Under the pieces are notes generated by a model that worked only from the letters and a program-made list of their open reading frames with translations, was not told the origin of the DNA and ran no database searches. This document shows positions 41,707 to 51,018 of a DNA stretch of 64,000 nt, piece after piece. Position 1 is the first letter of the stretch. Each line of letters opens with the position of its first letter. The stretch comes from Streptomyces lincolnensis (GTDB lineage: Bacteria > Actinomycetota > Actinomycetes > Streptomycetales > Streptomycetaceae), in the NCBI RefSeq assembly GCF_001685355.1, contig NZ_CP016438.1, forward strand, positions 2,666,001 through 2,730,000. The letters run 5' to 3'. The translations under genes and the position numbers were made by a program.

Positions 41707-42261
41707 ATGAACAGCGAAGGGCAGTACGAGCAGCAGGTCGTGTGGACCGTCCTCGCCACCGACATCGGTCCGCTGCTGCTGGCCGCGACCCGCGAGGGCC
41801 TGGTCAACGTCGTGTTCCACGCCACGGACCCGGTCCGCGACAAGGCGCTCGACCGGCTCGCCTCACGTCTGGGCGGCGAGCCCGTGGAGGCTCCCGCATC
41901 CCCTCTACTGGCCGAGGCGATACGGCAGCTGGAGACGTACTTCGCCGGTGAGCGGCGTGCCTTCGAGCTGCCCCTGGACTGGTCGCTGATCTCCGGCTTC
42001 AACCGCCAGGTGCTGCGCGAGCTGGCGTCCGGCGTGCCCTACGGCTCGGTCGTGGGATACGGCGATCTGGCCGGCCGGGTCGGCCAGCCGGGTGCGGCCC
42101 AGGCCGTGGGCATGGCGATGGGCGCCAACCCGCTGCCGGTCGTCGTGCCCTGCCACCGGGTCGTCGAGAGCGACGGCGGCATCGGCGGCTTCGGCGGCGG
42201 GCTGGAGACCAAGCGGAAGCTGCTGGCCCTGGAGGGCGTGCTGCCCGAGCCCCTGTTCTGA
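41707..42261 (+). CDS. ogt: methylated-DNA--protein-cysteine methyltransferase
   Basis: Suicide repair protein that takes the alkyl group from O6-alkylguanine. 184 residues: N-terminal ribonuclease-like domain, then GSVVGYGDLAGRVG (helix-turn-helix), NPLPVVVPCHRVVESDG with the acceptor Cys, and GGLETKRKLLALE. The start is the ATG at 41707, placed exactly at the predicted transcript start; a frame opening 10 codons earlier reads the promoter (VVGRTVER) and should be ignored. Confidence 0.96.
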   Translation: MNSEGQYEQQVVWTVLATDIGPLLLAATREGLVNVVFHATDPVRDKALDRLASRLGGEPVEAPASPLLAEAIRQLETYFAGERRAFELPLDWSLISGFNRQVLRELASGVPYGSVVGYGDLAGRVGQPGAAQAVGMAMGANPLPVVVPCHRVVESDGGIGGFGGGLETKRKLLALEGVLPEPLF

Positions 42262-42405
42262 GCCGCGGCCGTGGTTCCCGGCCCTCCGGTCCGCGCGCGA
42301 CGGCTGGCCGGAAGTGCGGGGCGGTAGCAGACTCCGCCATGCGCACAGCCGCTCGCATCCGAAGGGCATCCGGCAGACCCGGATCCGAAGGGACGGCGAT
42401 CACGC

Positions 42406-43632
42406 ATGAGCGAAAACAGGGGAGTCGCATATCTCAAGCCGGGCGCGGTGGAGATCAGGACCATCGATCGCCCCACGCTCGAACTCCAGGACGGGCCGGG
42501 GGTCGCTCCCGAGAACGTCGGCAGGAAGTGCCGGCACGGAGTGATCCTCAAAGTGCTCGCCACCAACATCTGCGGCAGCGACCAGCACATGGTGCGGGGG
42601 CGGACCACCGCGCCCGAGGGTCTGGTCCTCGGCCACGAGATCACCGGAGAGGTCGTCGAACGGGGCCCGGACGTCGAGTTCGTCGAGGTCGGCGACATCG
42701 TCTCCGTACCGTTCAACATCGCCTGCGGGCGGTGCCGCAACTGCAAGGAACGCAAGACGGGCATCTGTCTGAACGTCAATCCGTCCCGCCCCGGTGCCGC
42801 CTACGGCTATGTCGACATGGGCGGCTGGGTCGGCGGTCAGGCCGAGTACGCCATGGTCCCGTACGCGGACTTCAACCTGCTGAGGTTCCCGGACCGCGAC
42901 GAGGCCCGCGAGAAGCTGCTCGATCTGACCATGCTGTCGGACATCTTCCCGACCGGTTTCCACGGTGTGGTCAGTTCGGGGGCCGGCGTCGGGTCGACGG
43001 TGTACGTCGCCGGTGCGGGACCGGTCGGTCTCGCGGCGGCCGCTTCGGCGCAGCTGCTGGGCGCGGCCGTGGTCATCGTCGGCGACCTCAACGCCGAACG
43101 GCTCGCCCAGGCACGGAGTTTCGGCTGCGAGACCGTCGACGTGTCCCAGGGTGGCGTCGAGGAGCAGATCGCGCAGATCCTCGGTGAGCCCGAGGTGGAC
43201 GCCGCTGTCGACGCGGTCGGCTTCGAGGCCCGGGCGCACGGCAGGGACGCCCCGGAGGCGCCCGCCACCGTCCTGAACTCGCTGATGGGCCTCACGCGCG
43301 CGGGCGGTGCCCTGGGCATCCCCGGCCTGTACGTCACGGACGATCCGGGAGGTGTCGACGAGGACGCCAGGAGCGGCACGCTGAAGGTGCGGCTCGGACT
43401 CGGCTGGGCCAAGAGCCACCGCTTCACGACCGGTCAGTGCCCGGTGATGACGTACAACCGCAACCTGATGATGGCGATCCTGCACGGCCGGGTGCACATC
43501 GCCAAGGCGGTCAACGCGACCGTCATCGGGCTGGACGACGCACCGCGCGGCTACGCCGAGTTCGACCAGGGCGCGAGCCGCAAGTACGTGCTCGATCCGC
43601 ACGGGGCGCTGAAGGGGGTACGGCCGGTCTGA
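42406..43632 (+). CDS. fdhA: glutathione-independent formaldehyde dehydrogenase (zinc, MDR)
   Basis: 408 residues, strongly like the Pseudomonas putida FdhA type that oxidises formaldehyde with tightly bound NAD and no thiol cofactor. Catalytic zinc site TNICGSDQHM and GHEITGEV; structural zinc cysteines CGRCRNCKERKTGIC; Rossmann VYVAGAGPVGLAAAAS. An extra 10-12 residues (LQDGPGVAPENVGRK) sit near 27-40. No obvious strong ribosome site; the sequence ATCCGAAGGG occurs twice in the leader (42357, 42382). Confidence 0.92.
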   Translation: MSENRGVAYLKPGAVEIRTIDRPTLELQDGPGVAPENVGRKCRHGVILKVLATNICGSDQHMVRGRTTAPEGLVLGHEITGEVVERGPDVEFVEVGDIVSVPFNIACGRCRNCKERKTGICLNVNPSRPGAAYGYVDMGGWVGGQAEYAMVPYADFNLLRFPDRDEAREKLLDLTMLSDIFPTGFHGVVSSGAGVGSTVYVAGAGPVGLAAAASAQLLGAAVVIVGDLNAERLAQARSFGCETVDVSQGGVEEQIAQILGEPEVDAAVDAVGFEARAHGRDAPEAPATVLNSLMGLTRAGGALGIPGLYVTDDPGGVDEDARSGTLKVRLGLGWAKSHRFTTGQCPVMTYNRNLMMAILHGRVHIAKAVNATVIGLDDAPRGYAEFDQGASRKYVLDPHGALKGVRPV

Positions 43633-43680
43633 CACCCCGTTCTCGTGAGGGGGCCGCGCGGACGCGGCCCCCTCGCCCGC

Positions 43681-44109
43681 TCAGTCGTAGTGCCGCGCCT
43701 CGAAGACGTTGCCGTCGGGATCGCGGAAGTAGAAGCTGCGGCGGGCCATGCCCCGGGCGCCGAAGGAGTCGTAGGAGATCTCCGAGACGGGGACCGAGCG
43801 TTCCTCCAGGCGGGCGCGCAGCGCCTCGAAGCCGTCGCCGGGCAGGGCCAGGCAGACGTGGTTGACCGGGTGGCCCGCGCTCCGGGCCGCGTCCGGGACC
43901 ATCGTCATGCGCTCCGCCATGGTGAGCGGCATGAGGTCGAGGATGGTCTCGTCGTTGAGCCGTACGGAGGGGAAGGGCACCGCTCCCGCGGCGAAGTCGG
44001 TGATCCTCAGGGGTTCCATGCCGACCGCCTTCTCGTAGAAGTCGGCCGACGCCAGCGGGTCGCCCACCCAGAGGACGACGTGGTCGAGACGTGTCGTGTT
44101 GTCCGTCAT
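43681..44109 (-). CDS. VOC-superfamily protein (glyoxalase/dioxygenase fold)
   Basis: 142 residues with two beta-alpha-beta-beta-beta units: RLDHVVLWVGDPLASADFYEK at the N-terminus (first ligand His) and NHVCLALPGDGFEALRARL plus FYFRDPDGNVFEARHYD at the end (ligand His and Glu). Metal-dependent lyase, dioxygenase or resistance protein; substrate unknown. ATG at 44109; divergent from psuG. Confidence 0.87.
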   Translation of the reverse strand: MTDNTTRLDHVVLWVGDPLASADFYEKAVGMEPLRITDFAAGAVPFPSVRLNDETILDLMPLTMAERMTMVPDAARSAGHPVNHVCLALPGDGFEALRARLEERSVPVSEISYDSFGARGMARRSFYFRDPDGNVFEARHYD

Positions 44110-44207
44110 GTGGCCAGGCTGGTGGTGTCCCCCACACCCCGCAAGTGTTTGACGGCGGGCGCCGCCCGCCAGAGATGAGGGAAGACCCACCGACAGGAGG
44201 CAGGCAC

Positions 44208-45116
44208 GTGGTGCTGGTGTTGTCCGAGGAAGTGCGCGACGCGATCGACGCGCGTCGACCCGTCGTGGCCCTGGAGTCCACGATCATCGCGCACGGGCTG
44301 CCGCGCCCGCGCAACCTCCAGGTGGCACTGGAGCTGGAGGACGTCGTACGGCAGGAGGGCGCCGTCCCCGCGACGATCGCCGTGCTGGACGGGCGTCCGC
44401 ATGTCGGCCTGGACAAGGAGCAGTTGGAGCGGGTCGCGAACGAGGACGGCATCCGCAAGCTGGGCCACCGGGACCTGCCGCTCGCGGTGGCGTCCGGGGC
44501 GAGCGGTGCGACCACGGTGTCCGCGACGGCACAGCTGGCGGCGCTGGCCGGCGTGCGGGTGTTCGCGACCGGCGGTCTCGGCGGGGTGCACCGGGAGTGG
44601 ACGGTGACGCAGGACGAGTCGGCCGACCTCGGACTGCTGGCGCGCACCCGGATCACCGTGGTGTGCGCGGGCGTGAAGTCCATCCTGGACGTGCCCGCGA
44701 CCCTGCAACGGCTGGAGACACTGGGCGTCGCGGTGGCCGGGTACGGCACCGACCGGTTCCCCGGCTTCTACCTGTCCGACTCGGGACATCCCGTGGAGTG
44801 GACGCTGGACTCCCCGCAGCAGGTGTCCGACGTGATGCGGGCGCAGGACACGCTCGACGGTCCCGCGTCGTCACTGATCGTCGCCAATCCGGTGCCCGAG
44901 GCCGAGCAGCTGGATCCCGAGCTGCACGCGCGCGTGCTGGCCGACGCGCTGCACGCGTGCGAGGAGGCGGGGGTCACCGGCCAGGGAGTGACGCCGTTCC
45001 TGCTGAACTACCTGGTGCAGCACACCGACGGAGCCTCCCTGAGCGCCAATCTGGCGGCCGTGCGGGGCAACGTACGGCTGGCGGGACGGATCGCGGCGGC
45101 CTGGGCCCGGGCGTGA
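44208..45116 (+). CDS. psuG: pseudouridine-5'-phosphate glycosidase
   Basis: 302 residues. Splits pseudouridine 5'-phosphate into uracil and ribose-5-phosphate. Motifs VVALESTIIAHGLPRPRN, AVLDGRPHVGL, ASGASGATTVSAT and ATGGLGGVHREW match the family. GTG start 7 bases after AGGAGG. It overlaps the following PfkB kinase (GTGA), the usual psuG-psuK pairing for degradation of RNA-derived pseudouridine. Confidence 0.95.
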   Translation: MVLVLSEEVRDAIDARRPVVALESTIIAHGLPRPRNLQVALELEDVVRQEGAVPATIAVLDGRPHVGLDKEQLERVANEDGIRKLGHRDLPLAVASGASGATTVSATAQLAALAGVRVFATGGLGGVHREWTVTQDESADLGLLARTRITVVCAGVKSILDVPATLQRLETLGVAVAGYGTDRFPGFYLSDSGHPVEWTLDSPQQVSDVMRAQDTLDGPASSLIVANPVPEAEQLDPELHARVLADALHACEEAGVTGQGVTPFLLNYLVQHTDGASLSANLAAVRGNVRLAGRIAAAWARA

Positions 45117-46081
45117 CGGCGGAGCGCCCCCGGCACGAGGCGGCCGACGTGGCGGACGGTCGGCGGGGCCACACGCCTCCCGCGGGGGCGCTGCTGGTCG
45201 TCGGGGACGTCGTCACGGACGTCGTGGCCCGGCCCCGGGGGCCGCTCGCCACCGGTACGGACACGGTCGCGACGATCCGGACGGTGCCGGGCGGCGCGGG
45301 CGCCAACGTGGCGTGCTGGGCCGCGCGGGACGACCGGGTGGAGGTACGGCTGCTCGGCCGGGTGGGCACGGACGCGGCCGTCTGGCACGAGCGGGAGCTC
45401 GTCGCCCGTGGTGTACGGGCCCGGCTCGTCGTGGACGAGGAGGCGCCGACCGCCACGGTGATCTGCCTGGTCGACGCGGATGCGGCGGCCGAGCGGACGT
45501 TCCTCACCGACAGCGGTGCCTCGTTGCGGCTCTCGCCGGACGACTGGTCGGACGCGCTGCTCGACGGGGTCGCCCGGCTGCACCTGTCGGGGTATCTGCT
45601 GTTCTCGGAACCGAGCCGTGCGCTGGTGACGGTGGCCCTGGCGGCGGCACGCGCGCGTGGGGTGCCGGTGAGCCTGGATCCGGCGTCGGCCGGTTTCCTC
45701 GTGGAGTTGGGGGTGGACCGTTTCCTGGCGCTCGCCGAGGGCGTGGACGTGCTGCTGCCCAGCCGCGACGAGGCGTGCCTGCTCACCGGTCTGCCCGACC
45801 CGGCGGACGCGGCGGCCAAGCTGAGCCACCACGTCCCGCTGGTGGTCGCCAAGCAGGGTGTGGAGGGTGCGCTGGTGGCCCGTTCCGGCACCGTGATCGC
45901 CCACGTGCCCGCCGTACCGGCGACGCCCCGGGACACCACCGGGGCCGGCGACGCCTTCACGGGCGCCTTCCTCGCCGCCCTGCTCGCGGGTGCCGGAGCC
46001 GAGGAGGCGGCGGCGGAGGGGTGTCGGGCGGGGGCCTCGGCGGTGGAGCGGGTGGGAGGCCGTCCACCGGTGCGGGGCTGA
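45113..46081 (+). CDS. psuK: PfkB-family kinase, probable pseudouridine kinase
   Basis: 322 residues. GTG start in overlap with psuG. After a 25-residue N-terminal extension: GDVVTDVV, GGAGANVACWAA near 60-70, and the ATP/catalytic motif DTTGAGDAFTGAFLAALL near 285. The fold covers many sugars; pseudouridine kinase is inferred from coupling to psuG, whose substrate it would make. Confidence 0.88.
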   Translation: MTAERPRHEAADVADGRRGHTPPAGALLVVGDVVTDVVARPRGPLATGTDTVATIRTVPGGAGANVACWAARDDRVEVRLLGRVGTDAAVWHERELVARGVRARLVVDEEAPTATVICLVDADAAAERTFLTDSGASLRLSPDDWSDALLDGVARLHLSGYLLFSEPSRALVTVALAAARARGVPVSLDPASAGFLVELGVDRFLALAEGVDVLLPSRDEACLLTGLPDPADAAAKLSHHVPLVVAKQGVEGALVARSGTVIAHVPAVPATPRDTTGAGDAFTGAFLAALLAGAGAEEAAAEGCRAGASAVERVGGRPPVRG

Positions 46082-46165
46082 CGGGCACGGTCACCGGCCT
46101 CCGTCGCCCCTTCACGCCTCACTCAGCCTTTCCGCTCCCCTCTTCTACGCGCGCACGCCCACGCC

Positions 46166-46960
46166 CTACCCCTTGCGCCCCCACGCCGAGATCATCGGAG
46201 CGGTGGCCAGGTCCATGCCGCCGGCCGCGATGTTCGCGAGGTGGCGGTCGATGTCCTGGTCCGTGGCGTGCCCGGCGGCGACGAGTTGGTCGCGGATCTG
46301 GCGGACGGTGGCGGCCTCCAGGGCGGTGCAGGCAGGCGAGGTGACCGGGAAGTAGGCGTCGGCCTCGACCTGGCGCAGACCGGCCTCGCGGAGCAGGCGG
46401 GGCAGCCTGCGCCCGTAGGCGAGGTCGGCGCCGCGGTCGGCGAGCAACTGTCGGAAGCCCTGCCGCAGCCGGTTCGCCAGCTGCTGTTCGGGACCGTGCT
46501 CATCGGGACAGAGCAGGGGCTGGAGGGCGGGGTCGGCGTCCTCGACGAGGAGCCGTCCACCGGGTCGCAGGGCCCTGACCATCGACCGCAACGCGTTCTC
46601 CCGGTCCGGCACATGGACCAGCACCAGCCGGGCGTGGACCAGGTCGAAGCCCTCCCCCGGCGGCTCGTCGGCCCCGACGTCGTGGACGCGGACCTGGACC
46701 GGCGGCCGGGCCGCCGCGGCGACCCGTGAGGTGTCGATGTCGGTGGCCACGACCCGTCCGGTCGGGCCGACCTTCTTGGCCAGCCAGGACACCACGGAGG
46801 TACCGCCCGCACCGACCTCCCAGCAGCGCCAGCCCGGTCCGATGCCGAAGCCTTCGAGGTGCCGGAAGGTCGTGGGGTCGAAGAGTGCGGCGAAGGCGTC
46901 GAAACGTTCCCCCGCCTCGGTCTGCCGGTTGTCGAGGAGGTATCCGTCGGTTCGCTTCAT
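46166..46960 (-). CDS. SAM-dependent methyltransferase, class I
   Basis: 264 residues. Motif I CWEVGAGGTSVVSWLA near 47-62, DIDTSRV, then FDLVHARLVLVHVPDR and the post-II LRPGGRLLVEDADP. The C-terminal 90 residues form a lid-like region. Similar to ubiquinone/small-molecule methyltransferases; substrate unknown. ATG at 46960 (MKRTDGYLLD) is chosen over earlier starts because it opens the fold; ribosome site weak. Confidence 0.85.
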   Translation of the reverse strand: MKRTDGYLLDNRQTEAGERFDAFAALFDPTTFRHLEGFGIGPGWRCWEVGAGGTSVVSWLAKKVGPTGRVVATDIDTSRVAAAARPPVQVRVHDVGADEPPGEGFDLVHARLVLVHVPDRENALRSMVRALRPGGRLLVEDADPALQPLLCPDEHGPEQQLANRLRQGFRQLLADRGADLAYGRRLPRLLREAGLRQVEADAYFPVTSPACTALEAATVRQIRDQLVAAGHATDQDIDRHLANIAAGGMDLATAPMISAWGRKG

Positions 46961-47154
46961 GCCGCGATCATTCCAGTTGTCCGGCTTGTCGGAAGGAGGC
47001 GACGCGACACCTGCGGCGAAACCGTCGTCCACAGGCGGGAACAAAGCGGAACGTCCTGTTCCCACAGGCTTACCCACTCCACACACCGAGCTGGCAAACT
47101 GGCTCGCCAGGACGCGGAAACGCGCTACGGGGGAGATCCACGCAAGGAGACCAG

Positions 47155-48279
47155 ATGTCCATGGCAGGGAATCTGCGGAAGGTCACGAGCCTCGGCAGGG
47201 TAGGCGGCCTCCGCAGAGTGGCACGACTGGCCAGGCGACGTCCGCGCGTCGACCTGAGCCATCCGGCACGGTCTCCGCTGGGCTCCTCGGTGGTCAACTG
47301 CGTGACCTACCGGGAGGGCGTCCGCATCCCCGCGGGCGGCGATCTCGTCGACACCGTGGAGCGGATGCGCAAGAACCGCGAGGGCTTCGTCTGGCTCGGT
47401 CTGCACGAGCCGACGGAGCGGGAGTTCGCGGGCATCGCCGACCTCTTCGACCTGCACCCGCTGGCGGTCGAGGACGCGGTCGAGGCCCATCAGCGCCCGA
47501 AGGTGGAGCGCTACGGCGAGACGCTGTTCGCGGTGTTCAAAACGGTCTGCTACGTCGAGCACGAGGAGCTCACAGCGACCAGCGAGGTGGTCAACACCGG
47601 CGAGATCATGGTGTTCGTCGGCCGGGACTTCGTGATCACGGTGCGCCACGGCCGGCACGGCTCCCTGGGGCCGCTCCGCGAGGAGCTGGAGTCCGCCCCG
47701 GAGCAGCTCGCCAAGGGCCCGGCCGCGGTGCTGCACGCGGTCGCGGACCATGTGGTGGACGACTATCTGAACGTGACCGACTCGGTGCAGGCGGACATCG
47801 ACCTGGTCGAGATGGCCGTGTTCGCGGACGGCGCCCGGGTCGACGCGGGCCGCATCTACCAGCTCAAACGCGAACTGCTCGAACTGAAGCGGGCGGTGGT
47901 CCCGCTCGGCCGCCCGCTCGAAGAGCTCTCCACCCGGCCGGCCCGCGTGGTCGACCCGGAGATACAGGCCTACTTCCGCGACGTCTCCGACCATCTGCTG
48001 AGGGCCAAGGAGCAGATCGCCTCCTTCGACGAACTCCTCAACTCGATCCTCCAGGCCCACCTGGCGCAGGTGACGGTCGCACAGAACGAGGACATGCGGA
48101 AGATCACGGCATGGGCCGCGATCATCGCCGTACCGACGATGGTGTGCGGGGTCTACGGCATGAACTTCGAACACATGCCGGAGCTGCACTGGAAGTACGG
48201 CTACGGCATGGTCCTGGGCGTGATATCCGTCGCGTGCCTGGTGCTGTACCGGGGGTTCCGGCGCAGCGGCTGGCTCTGA
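47155..48279 (+). CDS. corA: CorA-family magnesium/cobalt channel
   Basis: 374 residues. Large N-terminal cytosolic funnel, long stalk helix (about 230-310) and two C-terminal membrane helices joined by the signature YGMNFEHMPEL. Basic N-terminus (about 1-35) with RRVARLARRRPRV. The ATG follows AAGGAGA by 4-5 bases. Imports Mg2+ (or Co2+/Ni2+) as a pentamer. Ends 4 bases from the convergent CBS gene. Confidence 0.95.
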   Translation: MSMAGNLRKVTSLGRVGGLRRVARLARRRPRVDLSHPARSPLGSSVVNCVTYREGVRIPAGGDLVDTVERMRKNREGFVWLGLHEPTEREFAGIADLFDLHPLAVEDAVEAHQRPKVERYGETLFAVFKTVCYVEHEELTATSEVVNTGEIMVFVGRDFVITVRHGRHGSLGPLREELESAPEQLAKGPAAVLHAVADHVVDDYLNVTDSVQADIDLVEMAVFADGARVDAGRIYQLKRELLELKRAVVPLGRPLEELSTRPARVVDPEIQAYFRDVSDHLLRAKEQIASFDELLNSILQAHLAQVTVAQNEDMRKITAWAAIIAVPTMVCGVYGMNFEHMPELHWKYGYGMVLGVISVACLVLYRGFRRSGWL

Positions 48280-48283
48280 GGGG

Positions 48284-48715
48284 TCAGGGGCGGGCGGGGG
48301 TCCGGGCGTAGACGCTCTCGGCCCAGGTCGCGATCTGGTCCTCGGTCAGGTGCCGGGCGAGGTCGGCCTCGCTGATCATGCCGACCAGGCGCTTGTTCTC
48401 GATGACGGGGAGCCGGCGGATCTGGTGCTCCTGCATCTCGTGGAGCACGTCGCCCACGTCCGCGCTCGCCTCGATCCAGCGGGGAGTGCCGTGGGCCATC
48501 TCGCCCGCGGTGACCCTGGCCGGGTCGTGGCCCATGGCCACACAGCCGACGACGATGTCGCGGTCGGTGAGGATGCCGCAGAGCCGTTCGTTCTCGTCGC
48601 TGATGGGCAGGGCTCCGACGTTCAGTTCGCGCATGAGCTGGGCGGCGCGGTCCAGGGTCTCGTGGGCGGGGATCCATCGGGCGCCGCGGTGCATGATGTC
48701 TCCGGCGGTGGTCAT
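48284..48715 (-). CDS. tandem CBS-domain protein
   Basis: 143 residues, almost only a Bateman pair: CBS1 about 5-62 (MHRGARWIPAHETL, GILTDRDIVV) and CBS2 about 72-128 (IEASADVGDVLHEMQEHQIRR is its helix; GMISEADLARHL). Such proteins bind adenylates and tune other proteins; similar ones are hypoxia-linked in mycobacteria. AGGAGGTA precedes the ATG. Partner unknown. Confidence 0.92.
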   Translation of the reverse strand: MTTAGDIMHRGARWIPAHETLDRAAQLMRELNVGALPISDENERLCGILTDRDIVVGCVAMGHDPARVTAGEMAHGTPRWIEASADVGDVLHEMQEHQIRRLPVIENKRLVGMISEADLARHLTEDQIATWAESVYARTPARP

Positions 48716-48867
48716 GGAGTACCTCCTGGTGCCGGACGGCCGGCGCGGCGCGGAGGGCACCGCAAGTCCCGGCGCCCTACATTCTGGCGTCGCCGCCGCA
48801 CACCCGCACCCGGAGCGCCTCCCGGACCAGGCATGCCCTCTCAGACACGCCCTCCGAGGGGGCCGGT

Positions 48868-49518
48868 TCAGCCGCCCGAGCCGTTCCAGGCCGGGTGACG
48901 TGGGTCGTCGGCGCGTACCAGGACGTCGGCCGTGACGGCCGGGTCGGTCTCGTCCGTGTAGCGCTCGAAGGCGGGCAGGGTCCAGTGCTCGGCCTCCGGG
49001 GTGCGGCGGCGCAGGGCGCCCGGCGAGAGGAGGACGTGGACGGTCAGGTCGAAGGGGAACCAGTGTCGCAACAGGAGGGGGCCGTGCAGCAACAGGACGC
49101 CGCCGGGCGGGAGTTGGACGTAGGGGCTGCGGGTGGCGCGGTCGGTGGCCGGGTCCCACAGGTCGGGCAGGACTCTGCCGTCGCCGTCGGGTTCGAGGGG
49201 GCCGAAGACCTCGCGCCACAGGGCGCCGGTGTCGAACCAGCCGTCGTAGTAGGCGTCCACGTCCTGGTGGCCGTACTCCAGGCGGAGCGAGGCGGGGCGC
49301 AGGAAGCCCTCCGTGCCGACGGCCAGGGAGGAACGGCCGCGCATCCGCAGGGATTCCGAGACGCGGGCGGCCAGGTCGCCGGGGCGGGCTGCGGGGGCGC
49401 CGTCGAAGGCGATGCGCGGCCAGGGGCTGCCGTCGGCCGGCTTCAGGTCGAGCAGTCGCTCGGCCAGGAGGTCGCCGAGTCGGTCCCAGGTGATCGCTTC
49501 GAGTCGCACAGGGCCCAT
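48868..49518 (-). CDS. uridine-kinase-like protein with degenerate P-loop
   Basis: 216 residues. The fold order of uridine kinases is visible (IAFDGAPAARPGDLAARVSESL cut to its first part, RLEYGHQDVDAYYDGWFD, LPPGGVLLLHGPLLLRHW, FDLTVHVLLSP, ERYTDETDPA). The Walker A, which should end GKT/GKS, reads GAPAARPGDL, so nucleotide binding must differ or be lost. The rest is well conserved and codon use is normal, so it is not an obvious pseudogene. Confidence 0.8.
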   Translation of the reverse strand: MGPVRLEAITWDRLGDLLAERLLDLKPADGSPWPRIAFDGAPAARPGDLAARVSESLRMRGRSSLAVGTEGFLRPASLRLEYGHQDVDAYYDGWFDTGALWREVFGPLEPDGDGRVLPDLWDPATDRATRSPYVQLPPGGVLLLHGPLLLRHWFPFDLTVHVLLSPGALRRRTPEAEHWTLPAFERYTDETDPAVTADVLVRADDPRHPAWNGSGG

Positions 49519-49614
49519 GATGCGTCAGGCCGGGGTCGGGAGGCGTCGCGCCCAGGTCTCCCGCGCGACCGTACGAGGCGTGGCCCCGGGCCCGCGGGAG
49601 GGAATGACACCCCT

Positions 49615-50463
49615 ATGGCGTCTCCGGCAACTTCCGCGTTCCGTACCGGGCTTCTCGTGATCCAACCGCTCCGGCGACGGCACTGTGCGGAGTGCCGTGG
49701 CGGGCCGCTGTCGCTGCTCGTCGTCGAGGACGGGGCCCCGCGGTGCCTCGACTGCGCCGATCTGGGGCACCTGGTGTTCCTGCCGCGCGGTGACACGGCG
49801 CTCACGCGCCGGTCGCGGGAGGAGAGTTCGTTGTCGGCGGTGGTCGTGCGGTTCAACCGGCGCAGGGGGCGGTACGAGCGACAGGGCGTTCTCGTCGAGG
49901 AGGCGGGGCTCGCCCGGGCCGAGGCGCGCTGTCTGGAGGACGCGGAGGCGAGACGGCGGCGCCGGATGCGGGACGCGCGGCGGCGGGCGGCCGAGGACGT
50001 GCGGTTCACGGAGGCGTTCGCGGCGGAGATAGGGCGGCTGTTTCCCGAGTGTCCGACGGAGCGGGCGCGGGCGATCGCCGCGCATGCCTCGGTGCGGGGC
50101 AGCGGGCGGGTGGGGCGGAGTGCGGCGGGGCGGGCGTTGTCCGGGGCCGCGGTGGTCTCGGCGGTCGTGGCCTCCGTACGGCATGTGGACACGCCGTACG
50201 ACCAGCTACTGATGAGCGGGGTCGCGCGGCACGAGGCGCGGCGACGGATCGCGGCCGGCGTGGAGGCGGTGCTGGCGGGGTGGCGGCCGGCGGAGGCGGG
50301 GAGGACTGCGGAGGACGAGGAGGAGGAGGTCGGCTGGACTGGACGCTCGCGTATGGCCTCGCGCGGATCAGGCATGGGATCGGTCGCCGTGAGGGGATTC
50401 ACTGGTGGTGACGGTGACGCCGGGCGTGGGCTCGGCCCGATGGGGGAAACGAGGTCGTCATGA
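49615..50463 (+). CDS. DUF2293-domain protein
   Basis: 282 residues. A short N-terminal part has four cysteines (CAECRGGP, CLDCADLG), resembling a zinc ribbon, followed by a basic helical region and the DUF2293 domain (about 125-225) with EIGRLFPECPTERARAIAAHA and VRHVDTPYDQLL. An acidic stretch EDEEEEVG follows. Function unknown; zinc ribbon plus basic helix suggests nucleic acid binding. Its stop overlaps the next ATG (ATGA). Confidence 0.82.
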   Translation: MASPATSAFRTGLLVIQPLRRRHCAECRGGPLSLLVVEDGAPRCLDCADLGHLVFLPRGDTALTRRSREESSLSAVVVRFNRRRGRYERQGVLVEEAGLARAEARCLEDAEARRRRRMRDARRRAAEDVRFTEAFAAEIGRLFPECPTERARAIAAHASVRGSGRVGRSAAGRALSGAAVVSAVVASVRHVDTPYDQLLMSGVARHEARRRIAAGVEAVLAGWRPAEAGRTAEDEEEEVGWTGRSRMASRGSGMGSVAVRGFTGGDGDAGRGLGPMGETRSS

Positions 50464-50939
50464 TCGATGGTCCGTACTTCGTACTGACGGTGCTGGGTGT
50501 GCTCGGGACCGGTCTGGTGGCCGGGGTCTTCTGCGGGTTCTCGACCTTCGTGATGCGGGGGCTGGCCGCGTTGCCGCCCGCGCAGGGGGTCTCCGCGATG
50601 CACGCGATCAACGTGACCGCGTTGCGGCCGCCGTTCATGCTGCTGTTCGCCGGGTCGGCGGTGCTGTCCGCGGTGATCGCGGTGGTGACCTTCGTGCTGT
50701 GGCCGGACGAGGGGACGGCCGAGCTGCTGATAGGCAGCGGGCTGTATCTGTTCGGCGTGTTCGGGCTGACCATGGTCGCGAACGTGCCGCGCAACGAGGC
50801 GCTGGACCGGCTGGAGCCGGGAACCCCGGAGGCGGCCGCGTACTGGCCGACGTACGTGCGCGAGTGGACGCTGTGGAACCACGTCCGCACGGTCGCCTCG
50901 GCCGCCGCCGCGCTGGCGTACGTGCTGGCCCTCACCTGA
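50460..50939 (+). CDS. DUF1772 (anthrone oxygenase-like) membrane protein
   Basis: 159 residues with four membrane segments and the family features FCGFSTFVMRGLAALP near the start, NVTALRPPFM, NVPRNEAL and WNHVRTVASAAAAL. Relatives include small anthrone oxygenases, but most are uncharacterised. Coupled to the DUF2293 gene by an ATGA overlap, an odd pairing with no clear logic. Confidence 0.85.
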   Translation: MIDGPYFVLTVLGVLGTGLVAGVFCGFSTFVMRGLAALPPAQGVSAMHAINVTALRPPFMLLFAGSAVLSAVIAVVTFVLWPDEGTAELLIGSGLYLFGVFGLTMVANVPRNEALDRLEPGTPEAAAYWPTYVREWTLWNHVRTVASAAAALAYVLALT

Positions 50940-51018
50940 GGGAGTCCCGCGCCTCACCCGAGGGACCCCGCGGGGAAGGCCGAGGGAGGCCCCGAGGGAA
51001 GCGCCGACCGACGCTCTG

